Origin: Saprospiraceae bacterium
GTDB lineage: Bacteria; Bacteroidota; Bacteroidia; Chitinophagales; Saprospiraceae
Assembly: GCA_029212405.1 (NCBI GenBank)
Contig: JARGNR010000040.1
Coordinates: 1-58,012, forward strand
Direction of reading: 5' to 3'
DNA length: 58,012 nucleotides
Made by a program: the position numbers and the translations under genes. Position 1 is the first letter of the stretch. Each line of letters starts with the position of its first letter. Of this stretch, positions 19,188 to 29,047 are shown in pieces. The notes beneath the pieces were generated by a model that worked only from the letters and a program-made list of their open reading frames with translations, was not told the origin of the DNA and did no database searches.

Positions 19188-19354
19188 AATGTATTATTAA
19201 TTCCTGCAAATATAGTTTCGATTTTGATGTACACCTATTTTATTGCTTTAATTTCGATGACTTAGGCAATTGTCTTAGACCAGTGCAGTTTTTTTTATGG
19301 TACATAAACGTTTACAAAACAATAAATCCTATTTTTGCAATCGAATATTTAGCG

Positions 19355-19816
19355 ATGATAAATGAAACAGTAATAGAAGGGGTAATAAACCACTTCCAAA
19401 ATGATGATGATGTCTATATCAATGCACTTGCTGAGGCGATGGATGCACAACCTGCATTGTTGGCTTTTTTAAAACAAGAAAGTGTCGACATTTTATTGGA
19501 AGAGGAAAAGGATATATTATGGTATATTGTTTTGGTCATTATTCATTCTATTCATGAAAATGGAATAGATTTAATCGAGATTAATGACGATAAGCTAAGT
19601 GAAAACGAAGAAAAAAACTGGACAGTTTTTCAAGAACAACCCAGAGGACCCTTTAGGGATCGAGTTACTGTATTTTTTGAAAACTATGCAGAAGAAGACC
19701 TCTTGGCATTTGTTGAAGATACATTGGAGCTTGATGAGGAAAGCCCAGTAACGCCTGTTGGACGTGAAGTAATTTTTATTGCTTCAAAATCTATTATTGA
19801 CACCTTACTTGCTTAA
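19355..19816 (+). CDS. Acidic protein of unknown function
   Basis: A 153-residue, strongly acidic, soluble protein (INETVIEGVINHFQNDDDVYINALAEAMDAQPALLAFL, then an Asp/Glu-rich C-terminal half). No signal peptide or membrane helix is present when it starts at ATG 19355. A TATTTTTG box at 19330-19337 supports this start, and the frame upstream to 19283 would lie across that promoter. I do not recognise the family. It precedes an erythromycin-esterase-like gene by 10 bp and may be co-transcribed with it. Confidence 0.7.
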   Translation: MINETVIEGVINHFQNDDDVYINALAEAMDAQPALLAFLKQESVDILLEEEKDILWYIVLVIIHSIHENGIDLIEINDDKLSENEEKNWTVFQEQPRGPFRDRVTVFFENYAEEDLLAFVEDTLELDEESPVTPVGREVIFIASKSIIDTLLA

Positions 19817-19826
19817 TTATAACAAA

Positions 19827-21080
19827 ATGCAGAAGCATACATTTCTATTTATAGTATTCATCCTTGTAGGATTATTCAGTTGTCAAAAACCAGCAAAGAA
19901 ATTTTCTGCGTCACAATTTGACCCGAACTCTAAGAGATTCGAATTTCTTAGGGATGCAGTAAAGGATGCAAAAGTATTGGCGTTAGGAGAATCATCGCAT
20001 GGTTTTGGAAGCATGCACACGCTTAAATCTAATCTCGTTCAATATCTTCATAAAGATCTGGGCTATGAGGTCTTAGTAATGGAAGCTGGATATGGAGATG
20101 TCGGACTTTCTTGGTACAATATTGACAAATCCACGGACAAACAGCTTATTAATAGTACTATTCCTGCTAATCTTAGAAGTAAACAAATGTTACCCTTGTT
20201 TACCTATTTGCATGATAATGCAGAAAGTGAAAAACCTCTAGAGTTACGGGGCATGGATACAAATATATCGGGCACTGCATTTAGGTATAGATTGATGTGG
20301 ACGATAAGAAGACTTGAACCAAAAGTAATTCAAGATTCAATAGAAAACGGTTTGTATGATTTTGCTCGAGCAGTAGAATATGTCAATAATGAAGAACAAT
20401 GGGAAAAGTACATGACGGGTTATTTACAAACCTTGGATTTTGCCAAATCAATTATCGATGAAAGTAGAGAAGATATTATTGAACTTGAAATTGCAGAAGA
20501 AAAAGAAATTGAGTTGATGATCAATTATATCAATATGCTTAAAAAAGTTGTGGACTACGATTATGGAGAGATGTATTCGAGGGGCTTGCATATTCGGGAC
20601 AGTATGATGGCGGTCAATGTATTTGATATTGTTGAGAAGGAGTTTCCCAATACTAAAATTATTGTTTGGGGGCACAATGGACATATAGAAAAAGGACCAG
20701 GAGAAGATGACAACATGAAGTGGCTAGGACACTATTTGAAAGAAAAGTTTGGCGACGAGTATTATGCATTAGGAATGTTTGCTAAGAAAGGATTCATCTA
20801 TCAGACAGATGCGGGTAAAACCAGTAACTTCGAACTAAAAAGCCCATCATTTATAGAGACCAAAATACGTACAGATTATGGTAAAAATGTTTTCCTAGAC
20901 ATTCCACCATTTGATCAATCCAATAGCAATTGGGTCAACAAACCAATCGATGGCTATGAATTGGAAGCGGGTGGACAGGTAAGATTTATACCTTCAAAAA
21001 GATTTGACGGCATCCTGTTTATAGAGGAAACCGAAGCTCCTGATTATAAAATCAACGAACAAAAGAGAAGAACAAACTAA
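19827..21080 (+). CDS. Erythromycin esterase-family lipoprotein
   Basis: A 417-residue protein with a lipoprotein signal (MQKHTFLFIVFILVGLFSC). The erythromycin-esterase/EreA-like fold is indicated by LALGESSHGFGSMH (catalytic-region Glu and His), VLVMEAGYGDVGLSW, and the C-terminal IIVWGHNGHIEKG. True macrolide esterases are cytoplasmic, and the lipid anchor here argues for another substrate in the envelope, so I would not call it a resistance gene. The start was moved to 19827 so that the signal peptide begins at its Met. Confidence 0.85.
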   Translation: MQKHTFLFIVFILVGLFSCQKPAKKFSASQFDPNSKRFEFLRDAVKDAKVLALGESSHGFGSMHTLKSNLVQYLHKDLGYEVLVMEAGYGDVGLSWYNIDKSTDKQLINSTIPANLRSKQMLPLFTYLHDNAESEKPLELRGMDTNISGTAFRYRLMWTIRRLEPKVIQDSIENGLYDFARAVEYVNNEEQWEKYMTGYLQTLDFAKSIIDESREDIIELEIAEEKEIELMINYINMLKKVVDYDYGEMYSRGLHIRDSMMAVNVFDIVEKEFPNTKIIVWGHNGHIEKGPGEDDNMKWLGHYLKEKFGDEYYALGMFAKKGFIYQTDAGKTSNFELKSPSFIETKIRTDYGKNVFLDIPPFDQSNSNWVNKPIDGYELEAGGQVRFIPSKRFDGILFIEETEAPDYKINEQKRRTN

Positions 21081-21108
21081 TATACATACACCAGATAGAA
21101 TTCTGAGG

Positions 21109-21140
21109 TTTGCGAATCGTTCTTTAATGGTGTATATTTG
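21109..21140 (+). promoter_or_regulatory. Predicted mnmG promoter (Bacteroidota type)
   Basis: TTTG at 21109-21112 and TATATTTG at 21133-21140, spaced 20 bp apart, match the -33 TTTG and -7 TAnnTTTG consensus of Bacteroidota housekeeping promoters. Transcription would start near 21147. Confidence 0.5.
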
Positions 21141-21151
21141 CAACTTTTTGG

Positions 21152-21186
21152 AGAGCCAACTGCTTTATGCAATAGGCTCTTTTTTC
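21152..21186 (+). terminator. Terminator-like hairpin in the mnmG leader
   Basis: AGAGCC (21152-21157) pairs with GGCTCT (21175-21180), with an inner TGC/GCA pair in the loop, followed by TTTTTCT. It could end the upstream esterase transcript. However, it lies downstream of the predicted mnmG start site and upstream of its start codon, so it could also attenuate mnmG. Confidence 0.55.
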
Positions 21187-21203
21187 TATAAGACAATTGG
21201 TAT

Positions 21204-23069
21204 ATGTTTCCAAAGTATGATGTAATAGTAGTAGGTGCAGGACATGCAGGATGTGAGGCAGCAGTAGGAGCTGCAAACATGGGGTCCAAAGTATTATTGG
21301 CCACAATGAATATGAACACGATCGCACAAATGTCTTGTAATCCAGCAATGGGTGGTGTAGCCAAAGGACAAATTGTTCGAGAAATTGATGCGCTTGGCGG
21401 GTATTCAGGAGTGGTGACAGACTTTTCCATGGTACAGTTTCGAATGCTTAATAAGAGTAAAGGTCCTGCGATGTGGAGCCCTAGAGCTCAAAGTGATCGT
21501 ATGATGTTTGCTGCCAAATGGAGAGAAATGTTAGAAGCGAACGAAAATATCGACTTTTGGCAAGAAATGATAACGGGCATTATTGTAAAGGACGGAAGGT
21601 GTTGTGGGGTGAAAACAGGCATCGGTTTAGAGATTGAAAGTAAAACAGTAGTGCTTACCAACGGAACCTTTTTGAACGGTTTGATTCATATTGGAGAAAA
21701 ACAATTTGGAGGAGGAAGAGCTGGAGAAAAAGCAGCCAAAGGAATAACAGAACAGTTGGAAACCCTTGGATTTGAAAGCGGCCGAATGAAAACGGGCACG
21801 CCGCCAAGAGTAGACGGAAGGACCTTGGATTATTCAAAAATGGAAACCCAGAAAGGAGACGAGGACATGGGAAGATTTTCCTTTACGGACTCTGAAAGAC
21901 CTGACCATCAACTGCCATGTCATATTACCTATACAAGCCCAGATGTTCATGAAAAGCTAAAAACGGGTTTTGACCGATCTCCCATGTTTAATGGAAGGAT
22001 TAGAGGTCTTGGGCCAAGGTATTGTCCATCTATTGAAGATAAAATAAACCGATTTGCAGACCGAGATAGACATCAACTATTTGTTGAACCTGAAGGATGG
22101 AGCACATGTGAGATTTATGTCAACGGATTCTCTTCTTCACTGCCGGAAGAGGTTCAGTACCAAGCATTGCGAAAAGTGCCAGGGTTTGAAAACATGAAAA
22201 TGTTTAGGCCTGGTTATGCCATTGAATATGATTTCTTTCCACCCACGCAGTTAAAAATCTCTCTAGAGACAAAATTGGTAGAGAATTTGTTTTTTGCGGG
22301 TCAGATAAATGGTACTACAGGATATGAAGAGGCTGGCTGTCAAGGATTAATGGCAGGAATAAATGCTCACTTGAAACATTCTGAAGAAGACCCATTTGTT
22401 TTAAAAAGGTCAGAGGCATACATTGGTGTATTGATCGATGACTTGGTAAATAAAGGGACAAATGAACCGTATCGAATGTTTACAAGTAGGGCAGAGTATC
22501 GTATACTTTTAAGGCAAGATAATGCAGACATACGATTAACCCCCATAGCTAATAAATTGGGTGTTTTCAATATGGAGAAAAGAGTAGAGCGCGTCAATGA
22601 AAAAAACGAAGAAGTCAAAGAAATTGATTCGTATGTTAGAAAAACGAGTGTAACACCTGACCAATTGAATGCCTATCTTGAAAGACAAGGATCTAAGGCA
22701 TTAAGCCAACAAGTGAAATTGCATAGTGTGTTGATGAGACCGAACATCAACCTAGTAGACATGAGAAAAGAGCTACCAGATCTGGATCAAACATTAAAAA
22801 AGTATACCGATGAGGTTGTAAACCTGGCAGAAGTAGGCTTAAAATATGAGGGCTATATACGAAAGGAGCAAGAGATGGTTGACAAAATGAATCGATTGGA
22901 AGAGGTAATTATAAAATCAACGTTTAATTATGACGAATTGCAATCGCTATCTGCAGAGGCGAGAGAGAAATTAAATAAAATACAACCAAGAACAATCGGA
23001 CAAGCCAGCCGAATAAGTGGGGTGTCACCCTCCGATGTTTCAGTCTTATTGGTTCATATGGGAAGGTAG
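21204..23069 (+). CDS. mnmG: tRNA uridine-5-carboxymethylaminomethyl modification enzyme MnmG (GidA)
   Basis: FAD- and folate-dependent partner of MnmE that modifies wobble U34 of tRNAs. The dinucleotide-binding GAGHAGCEAA is at residues 11-20. The RAQSDR segment, the LGPRYCPSIEDKI segment with its conserved Cys, and FFAGQINGTTGYEEAGCQG are all present. The 621 residues are full length. In many bacteria this gene lies close to oriC; here it is 16 kb from the DnaA-box cluster. Confidence 0.97.
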   Translation: MFPKYDVIVVGAGHAGCEAAVGAANMGSKVLLATMNMNTIAQMSCNPAMGGVAKGQIVREIDALGGYSGVVTDFSMVQFRMLNKSKGPAMWSPRAQSDRMMFAAKWREMLEANENIDFWQEMITGIIVKDGRCCGVKTGIGLEIESKTVVLTNGTFLNGLIHIGEKQFGGGRAGEKAAKGITEQLETLGFESGRMKTGTPPRVDGRTLDYSKMETQKGDEDMGRFSFTDSERPDHQLPCHITYTSPDVHEKLKTGFDRSPMFNGRIRGLGPRYCPSIEDKINRFADRDRHQLFVEPEGWSTCEIYVNGFSSSLPEEVQYQALRKVPGFENMKMFRPGYAIEYDFFPPTQLKISLETKLVENLFFAGQINGTTGYEEAGCQGLMAGINAHLKHSEEDPFVLKRSEAYIGVLIDDLVNKGTNEPYRMFTSRAEYRILLRQDNADIRLTPIANKLGVFNMEKRVERVNEKNEEVKEIDSYVRKTSVTPDQLNAYLERQGSKALSQQVKLHSVLMRPNINLVDMRKELPDLDQTLKKYTDEVVNLAEVGLKYEGYIRKEQEMVDKMNRLEEVIIKSTFNYDELQSLSAEAREKLNKIQPRTIGQASRISGVSPSDVSVLLVHMGR

Positions 23070-23088
23070 ATTACGAAGGATATAAAAG

Positions 23089-23129
23089 GCATGATATTAC
23101 ACCACCAATTGGTCATGTAATATCCATGC
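23089..23129. terminator. Long hairpin between convergent mnmG and TPR gene
   Basis: GCATGATATTACA pairs with TGTAATATCCATGC with a single bulged C, and the loop itself contains a small CCAATTGG palindrome. There is no clear U-tract, so termination is likely but not assured. Confidence 0.4.
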
Positions 23130-23178
23130 TTCATTCAACACTTGTATTGATCACAAAATCTCAAATCCGTAATTTTTA

Positions 23179-24468
23179 TTAGATATTTTTGATTACTTGC
23201 TCAGAAACTGGTCCAAGCTCATAAGTACTTTCAAGTAGTTCTTTTTTTAAGTTTTTTAGTTCCGAACTGTGGTTTGTTGCATTCAGAATTTGGGCCATCA
23301 GAAATATGGGTTCTGGTTCGAACGTTTTGTCTTTTACAAAATCTATAAGGATGTCTACTGCTTCACCTTGATTTCCCATTTTAAACAAGGACCAGGCAAG
23401 AAGACTATAGGATTGTGCTGTAGGACGCATCCAAACCTCATATTTTGCTAGTTTATGTGCTAATTCGCGTTTTTCGGGGTCTTCAGAATAAATAAGGATA
23501 TTGTATTTGTTGTACATGTTTCCAAACCCATCCGTGGATTTTAAAACCTTTAGGTATTGTGTGAGTAATTTATCTTTCAAGTCCAAATTGGAGTCAAACT
23601 CAGCTATTTCTGATTTGAATAAAAGTAGATCAGGGTTTTGATAATTCGACTCTAAATGGTTTAGGATTCGTATTGCTTCTTGAGTATCATGTTCATGTGA
23701 ATACACAATCCATGCAATTCCCTTTTTAGCGTATGCATCAGTTGGGTCCATGGACAATGCTTTTAAATAGAATTCATACGACTTCTGAATGTTTCCATCA
23801 TGTCCGTAATAGTCAGCGAGGTTGGTTATTGCCCACTGCATCAATGATTTATTCTTGGCAAGTGTTACCACTTTTAGTCCTCGTTCCATAAAATAAATCG
23901 CTTGAGACAGATTGCCCTTATGATCTTCCCACTTTGATCGTCGAATCAGGTAGTCAAATTCTCCTAAGTGTCCACAAGAATGGATGAGATAATGCTCAGC
24001 ATCGCTATAGTTGCCCAATTCCATATGAATATCAAATAACATTTTATTGGTTTGATCTAAATTCGTTCCTATTTTTTGGGCGGCCAATAAAACCTCTAAA
24101 GATTCTAAAAATCGGTGTTCTGAAATATAGTTTTTTGCCAGAGCTCTCAAAATCGAGGCATCCTTACAATGAACCATATTGTTTGCGGTTTCTAACAATT
24201 CCGTTGCTTCTGTAAGATGTTGAATTTGCCCATCTTTTTTGAACAGATTGTTTTTTGCAGAGGCCATTTTCACCAAATAGGGATATTGATAGGGTGATGC
24301 GTTGAGTTTATTTTTCCAAAATAGATATTCCGTTTGAAGCTTTTGAGTGGATTCTTCTGACTTCTGAATTAAGAAATGGTCGTAGTCCTTTTTGTCTGTG
24401 GTTTGATATGTGCTTGGAATAAAAGCTAGAAAGAAAATTACACAGATGAGAGAAAGTATATATTTCAT
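23179..24468 (-). CDS. Exported TPR-repeat protein
   Basis: About 429 residues beginning with a signal peptide (MKYILSLICVIFFLAFIPST). The rest is a helical solenoid of about eight tetratricopeptide repeats, for example SLEVLLAAQKIG, SYEFYLKALSMDPTDAYAKKGIAWIV and AVDILIDFVKD. The N-terminal part keeps DYDHFLIQKSEE before the repeats. I start at ATG 24468, since the open frame to 24534 adds 22 polar residues ahead of the signal. It is downstream of the DUF4331 pair by about 95 bp and in the same direction, so one operon is possible. Confidence 0.78.
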   Translation of the reverse strand: MKYILSLICVIFFLAFIPSTYQTTDKKDYDHFLIQKSEESTQKLQTEYLFWKNKLNASPYQYPYLVKMASAKNNLFKKDGQIQHLTEATELLETANNMVHCKDASILRALAKNYISEHRFLESLEVLLAAQKIGTNLDQTNKMLFDIHMELGNYSDAEHYLIHSCGHLGEFDYLIRRSKWEDHKGNLSQAIYFMERGLKVVTLAKNKSLMQWAITNLADYYGHDGNIQKSYEFYLKALSMDPTDAYAKKGIAWIVYSHEHDTQEAIRILNHLESNYQNPDLLLFKSEIAEFDSNLDLKDKLLTQYLKVLKSTDGFGNMYNKYNILIYSEDPEKRELAHKLAKYEVWMRPTAQSYSLLAWSLFKMGNQGEAVDILIDFVKDKTFEPEPIFLMAQILNATNHSSELKNLKKELLESTYELGPVSEQVIKNI

Positions 24469-24563
24469 GTTGTGTTGGTGTTGAATTAGTAAAATATTTT
24501 TTAAAGAATTGTCCTCTTCCGACCACCTAATCACTTATTAGGTGATCGGTTAAGGAATATATA

Positions 24564-25109
24564 TTAAAAGGGTGCTGCCAAATATGGAAAGGATGATAAA
24601 AATGGTTTATCATTTGCATCAACATGATCATCAGATAAAGCTGGATTTTCAGTAAAATCTTCGCCTCCAAATATCAATAATAGCTCTACGGTAATCACAT
24701 CATCTGCTAATGCCCTACCTGTAAGGACATTTGTACCATCATAAAATGTTGTGACTCCATTTGTACTAACAGTCAATACATCAGTAGCAAGAACACCTGC
24801 AAATGCAGCGGCATCTAAGCCAAGAGCATTTTGATCGCCCTCATTGGCATAAGCAGGACTCAAAGCTTTGAGTCCATTCTCTATGGTCATTTGAAAAGCT
24901 GCAGCTTGATCCGCGGGCAACGTTTCATTATATGTATCTTTCATATTACTAGGAATAAATACAGTATTTATGGCAGGTCGCCCCATTTGATCGGCTAAGG
25001 CATAGGTGCCTGAAAAGTCTACAGTGGGTTCCATCGGTTCGTCATCACCGCAAGATGTTATGAAGACCATTGTGCATATTGCAAAAACTAATAATTGTAT
25101 ATTTTTCAT
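24564..25109 (-). CDS. DUF4331 C-terminal-type lipoprotein
   Basis: A 181-residue predicted lipoprotein (MKNIQLLVFAICTMVFITSC). The sequence from MGRPAINTVFIP to FPYLAAPF matches the second half of DUF4331 proteins, where the GRP.INTV segment and the final PNPFPYL.P stretch are conserved. The 5' neighbour encodes the first half, 42 bp upstream, so the family's single protein is represented by two separately exported proteins. The N-terminal half is missing rather than frameshifted, because this gene has its own signal peptide. The function of DUF4331 is unknown. Confidence 0.78.
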   Translation of the reverse strand: MKNIQLLVFAICTMVFITSCGDDEPMEPTVDFSGTYALADQMGRPAINTVFIPSNMKDTYNETLPADQAAAFQMTIENGLKALSPAYANEGDQNALGLDAAAFAGVLATDVLTVSTNGVTTFYDGTNVLTGRALADDVITVELLLIFGGEDFTENPALSDDHVDANDKPFLSSFPYLAAPF

Positions 25110-25151
25110 TTTTATGTATTTAATTTTTAAGAATAATTCGGCGGATTGGGT

Positions 25152-25799
25152 TTACTTTGTTTTGGTTTCTACCCAGGTATTGAGCGACCCATTCCCACCT
25201 AAAAGGCTTTTGTCTACTTCTACTACAATTGACATTACATTCGTACCAGCGAAGGTATCTGAACCAGGATCATTGAATCCACTTGCCATACCACCTACAA
25301 CTGCACCATATTGAGCAAAGTCCATAAAGAATGGATCATCTCTTGGACCAGCAAAAGCGGTAACTCCGGCATTGGTAGCTGATATTGGTGACTCGGAATA
25401 TTTTGTGATATCGACAACCGTTTGACTGGCACTTTCGATGACAGTGCTTGATTTGCCTGTAGAAGCTGGAGCAGTCGGACCAAAGACATACATTTTACCA
25501 TTTCTTGGAATAGCCTGAATGACTAGATCTTCAACATAATCCCCATCATTATCAATATTAAACTCCACAAGCACGTTCTCATCAAAGGTTTGGGTAGTGG
25601 TCATTTCTGGACTAAGTAATCCATTAAGGTTGGCCACAAATACTAGATTGGAAGCGTTTTCTCCTTGGAAGGCATAAAAATCGGTAATATCCGCACTACT
25701 GCCAGAAACTGCAGGAGCATCAATATGATCCGCTGACATAAACAGGATACCAAAGGCAAAGAGGATAATTGCGATTCCTGCAACGTTTAAATTTTTCAT
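25152..25799 (-). CDS. DUF4331 N-terminal-type secreted protein
   Basis: A 215-residue exported protein. A signal anchor (VAGIAIILFAFGILFMSA) is followed at once by the DUF4331 signature SADHIDAPAV and SADITDFYAFQG. The C-terminus ends in TFAGTNVMSIVVEVDKSLLGG, which in full-length members precedes the part encoded by the next gene. The stop is clean and 42 bp separate the two. It is the first gene of the likely DUF4331-DUF4331-TPR unit. Confidence 0.82.
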   Translation of the reverse strand: MKNLNVAGIAIILFAFGILFMSADHIDAPAVSGSSADITDFYAFQGENASNLVFVANLNGLLSPEMTTTQTFDENVLVEFNIDNDGDYVEDLVIQAIPRNGKMYVFGPTAPASTGKSSTVIESASQTVVDITKYSESPISATNAGVTAFAGPRDDPFFMDFAQYGAVVGGMASGFNDPGSDTFAGTNVMSIVVEVDKSLLGGNGSLNTWVETKTK

Positions 25800-25953
25800 T
25801 ATTTTAGATTTTGTTTAATAAATATGTGTTACATACCTACTTACGGGGATAGAGTAAAAATCGGATTTAAAAAATGAAATAAAAACTTGTGATTTTTTAT
25901 AATCAATTGATTAACAGTATTCTACTTTAGCATTTTTTTAAAATAAAAACACG

Positions 25954-26484
25954 ATGAACGTATTATTATCTTTTAATCATCAAAGATTTTATAAAGGAAT
26001 CTTGGTATTACTTGCATTTAGTATTCCACTATGTACTATGTCACAGGAAACTAAACCGAATAAAAATGCGATGTATATCACCTTTGGTTCAGCGATAATC
26101 CCCAATCAAGTTTCTATTTCCTACGAAAGGACCATATTGACCGAAGATGTATATAAGGTTGGAATAAAAGCACACGTAGGGCGGTATTTATCAAATTATG
26201 GTGGTCTGGATTTGGAATCAGGAGAAAAGATTATTGAAAATCACATGGGCATATCTGGACTTTTGAGTATGGGACAATTCGAAGTAAATCTGGGCGCAGT
26301 CAATACACAGTATAAATTGGCAAAAGGTGAAATCGTCAACCCTGATATAGATTACGACAAACTGTCTAGCGTTATAATACCCTATATTAATGTTGCGATG
26401 CGTTTTGAAAAGGAGGACCATGTTTTAAAAATTGGCTTTGGAAATATAGAGTTATTTCATTTCAGTGCTGGATTTAAGTTTTAG
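25954..26484 (+). CDS. Predicted outer-membrane beta-barrel protein
   Basis: A 176-residue exported protein (signal peptide through LCTMSQ). The mature part has alternating beta strands ending in an aromatic residue (VLKIGFGNIELFHFSAGFKF), which fits a small outer-membrane barrel. There is no named family I can assign. It is divergent from the DUF4331 operon and followed by a 265-bp gap in which I see no gene. Confidence 0.65.
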   Translation: MNVLLSFNHQRFYKGILVLLAFSIPLCTMSQETKPNKNAMYITFGSAIIPNQVSISYERTILTEDVYKVGIKAHVGRYLSNYGGLDLESGEKIIENHMGISGLLSMGQFEVNLGAVNTQYKLAKGEIVNPDIDYDKLSSVIIPYINVAMRFEKEDHVLKIGFGNIELFHFSAGFKF

Positions 26485-26749
26485 AAGTTGGATGATATAT
26501 ATGCTTAGGAGGTAAAGAGTAGAAATTCGTTTATTCTACTATTGGTTTCCATCAAAAGATATGGAAGCACGTCAAATTTTATGTCACAACAATCCTACGA
26601 AACAGTTATAACTCAGAAAGTCCAAAGTCAATAGTTACACATTTGTGTCTATCTTTGTGCAGAATGGCAGAAGAATATTCTCAGAAGGCAGGTAGCTTTC
26701 TTTAGGTAAAAGAATAAACAAGGCCAAGATTTAATTTGCCCAATAATAT

Positions 26750-28948
26750 ATGGATACCACTAAAAACTTCGAGAAGGACTTAGCCGAACAGTTTGTCCTA
26801 CATACTCAAAAGAATATTTTTCTTACAGGAAGGGCAGGAACAGGGAAGACAACATTATTACAAGAAATTCTAAAGAAAACAAGTAAAAAGTCTGTTGTAG
26901 TTGCTCCTACGGGAGTGGCAGCAATAAATGCAGGCGGGATGACGATACATTCCATGTTTCAATTGCCAACCAAAACATTTATTCCTTCCAGTGAGACGGT
27001 CAATCGGGATTATTTCATTAATAGAAACGAATTGGTAACAGTCCAAAAAATTCGGAAAGAAAGACGAAGACTGTTACAAGAGTTGGAATTATTAGTCATT
27101 GATGAAATAAGTATGGTTCGAGCAGATCTGTTAGATGCAGTAGATTTTACGCTTCGTCGATTAAGGAAAAATCAAAACCCCTTTGGAGGGGTACAGTTAT
27201 TAGTTATTGGAGACCTGTATCAACTGGCACCCGTGGTAAAAGAGTTTATTTGGCCAACCCTGAATAGATATTACAAGACACCTTTTTTCTTCTCAAGTAT
27301 TGCTTGGAAACACTCTCAAGCCTTCACCATAGAACTTAAAAAGATATATAGGCAAGAAGATGAGACTTTTATATCCATCTTAAATAATATTCGAAATGGA
27401 ACAAGAGTTGAAGCCGATATTGATAGATTGAATGCGAATTTCAACCATAAGTTAAAAGCATCAGAAACCATAACGCTTACTACACATAACAGCAAGGCCA
27501 ATGCAATCAACCAAACAGAATTAAACAGGATAGACACTCCGGAATTCAAACTTAATGCGAAGATAACGGGTCAATTTAATGAATCGTCTTATCCTACCAA
27601 CGAACAGATCATTCTTAAGGAAGGTGCTCAGGTTATGTTTATAAGAAATCATTCTGATGGATTGTATTATAATGGAAAGATCGGTACGGTACTTTCCAAA
27701 ACAGAAGATGGGATCAGCGTTCAATGTGAAGGAGATGCGCACCCTATTTTTGTAGAACCCATAGAGTGGAAAAATACTCGATACCAACTTAATGAGGCGA
27801 CCAATGAAATAGAACCAGAAGAAGTGGGGTCGTTTGAACAATATCCACTAAAATTGGCGTGGGCAGTTACTGTTCACAAGAGCCAAGGTCTTACGTTTGA
27901 CCATGCAATTGTTGATTTAGAAGACACCTTTGCTCCAGGGCAGCTATATGTGGCGCTTAGTAGATGTCGATCCCTAGAGGGCTTGACATTATCTTCGAGG
28001 ATTCGACCTGAAAATATTATTGTAGATCAAAGAGTAGGGGCATTTTATGAGATATCTAAACCCCCAGAAAATGTCGCTCAAATATTACAAGAGTCCAAGC
28101 AAGAATATGAAGATATCTCATTAAGAAAATCCTTCTACTTAGTCAAAATTGTAGATCACATGGAGGTATGGGAGGAAGGCATTACGGAAATAGAAATACC
28201 AGAAAAGGCGAATGTTTTTTTATTGGCGCGACAACTAAAAAAGAAATCGAAAGCATTGCAGGAGACAGCCTTAAAGTTTGAAAAGCAATTGTACTTTTTG
28301 ACTCAAAGTGAAGAGGAAGAGGCATTGGCTTCGATTTTTGATAGGGGTGAAAAAGGTATTTTATACTTTACAGAGGAAGTGCATGAAAAATTGATTAAAC
28401 CTCTCGATGACCATAGAAGAAAATATATGGTCAAGCCCAAAACACGACGGTATATTCAGGGAATTAGGGATTTGATTAATCATTTGTGGACATATGTAAA
28501 TACACTATACGCTATTGAATATAGAGGATCAAAGATTTATTCTAAAGAACCCAAGTATAAACGGGTTATTCTTTTTAACCCAGATTCAAAAAAAGGAGCC
28601 AAAAAACCAAAAAGGCAAAAAGGAGAAACACAGCGGATCACATTGGAGCTTTGGAATGAGGGAAAATCTATCTTGGAAATAGCGAAAGAGAGAAACTTGG
28701 TGATTGGTACAATAAAATCTCATATGAGTAAGTGGATCAAAGAAGGAAAGGTGCCGATTGAAAAAGTGATGGATATGGAAAAGGTAAAAACAGCATGGGA
28801 GTGCATCCAGAATCACCCTGACAAATCTTCTGCAGAAATTCGAGAGGTTATCCCGTTTAATATCGATTACTCTGAATTGTCAATGGTTCGGTCATGGGCT
28901 CACTTTTCTGGTCTTGACGGTAATAAAGAGGAAGAAAAACCTCAATAG
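26750..28948 (+). CDS. PIF1-like SF1 helicase with C-terminal HTH_40 domain
   Basis: A 732-residue DNA helicase. Walker A is GRAGTGKTT (about residues 28-36) and Walker B LLVIDEISMV (about 114-123). Later helicase motifs include VIGDLYQLAPV and WAVTVHKSQGLTF (UvrD_C_2-like), then ALSRCRSLEGLTL. After a helical middle section, residues 625-725 (ITLELWNEGKSILEIAKERNLVIGTIKSHMSKW) form a helix-turn-helix of the HTH_40 type, which is also found at the end of RecQ-like helicases. This PIF1-HTH_40 arrangement is common in Bacteroidota. A role in genome maintenance is the likely one. Confidence 0.88.
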   Translation: MDTTKNFEKDLAEQFVLHTQKNIFLTGRAGTGKTTLLQEILKKTSKKSVVVAPTGVAAINAGGMTIHSMFQLPTKTFIPSSETVNRDYFINRNELVTVQKIRKERRRLLQELELLVIDEISMVRADLLDAVDFTLRRLRKNQNPFGGVQLLVIGDLYQLAPVVKEFIWPTLNRYYKTPFFFSSIAWKHSQAFTIELKKIYRQEDETFISILNNIRNGTRVEADIDRLNANFNHKLKASETITLTTHNSKANAINQTELNRIDTPEFKLNAKITGQFNESSYPTNEQIILKEGAQVMFIRNHSDGLYYNGKIGTVLSKTEDGISVQCEGDAHPIFVEPIEWKNTRYQLNEATNEIEPEEVGSFEQYPLKLAWAVTVHKSQGLTFDHAIVDLEDTFAPGQLYVALSRCRSLEGLTLSSRIRPENIIVDQRVGAFYEISKPPENVAQILQESKQEYEDISLRKSFYLVKIVDHMEVWEEGITEIEIPEKANVFLLARQLKKKSKALQETALKFEKQLYFLTQSEEEEALASIFDRGEKGILYFTEEVHEKLIKPLDDHRRKYMVKPKTRRYIQGIRDLINHLWTYVNTLYAIEYRGSKIYSKEPKYKRVILFNPDSKKGAKKPKRQKGETQRITLELWNEGKSILEIAKERNLVIGTIKSHMSKWIKEGKVPIEKVMDMEKVKTAWECIQNHPDKSSAEIREVIPFNIDYSELSMVRSWAHFSGLDGNKEEEKPQ

Positions 28949-29047
28949 TTTGTCTGTACCGCATATAAGAATACATTTTTGATCAATTAAGACAATTTCA
29001 TTTTCATCGATCATGTATATTTGAGTACATATATAATACAGATAAAC

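Noticed and set aside
19827-21080. Macrolide resistance esterase
   Set aside because: The fold matches, but the lipoprotein signal would place it in the envelope, and no resistance context is present, so resistance is not claimed.
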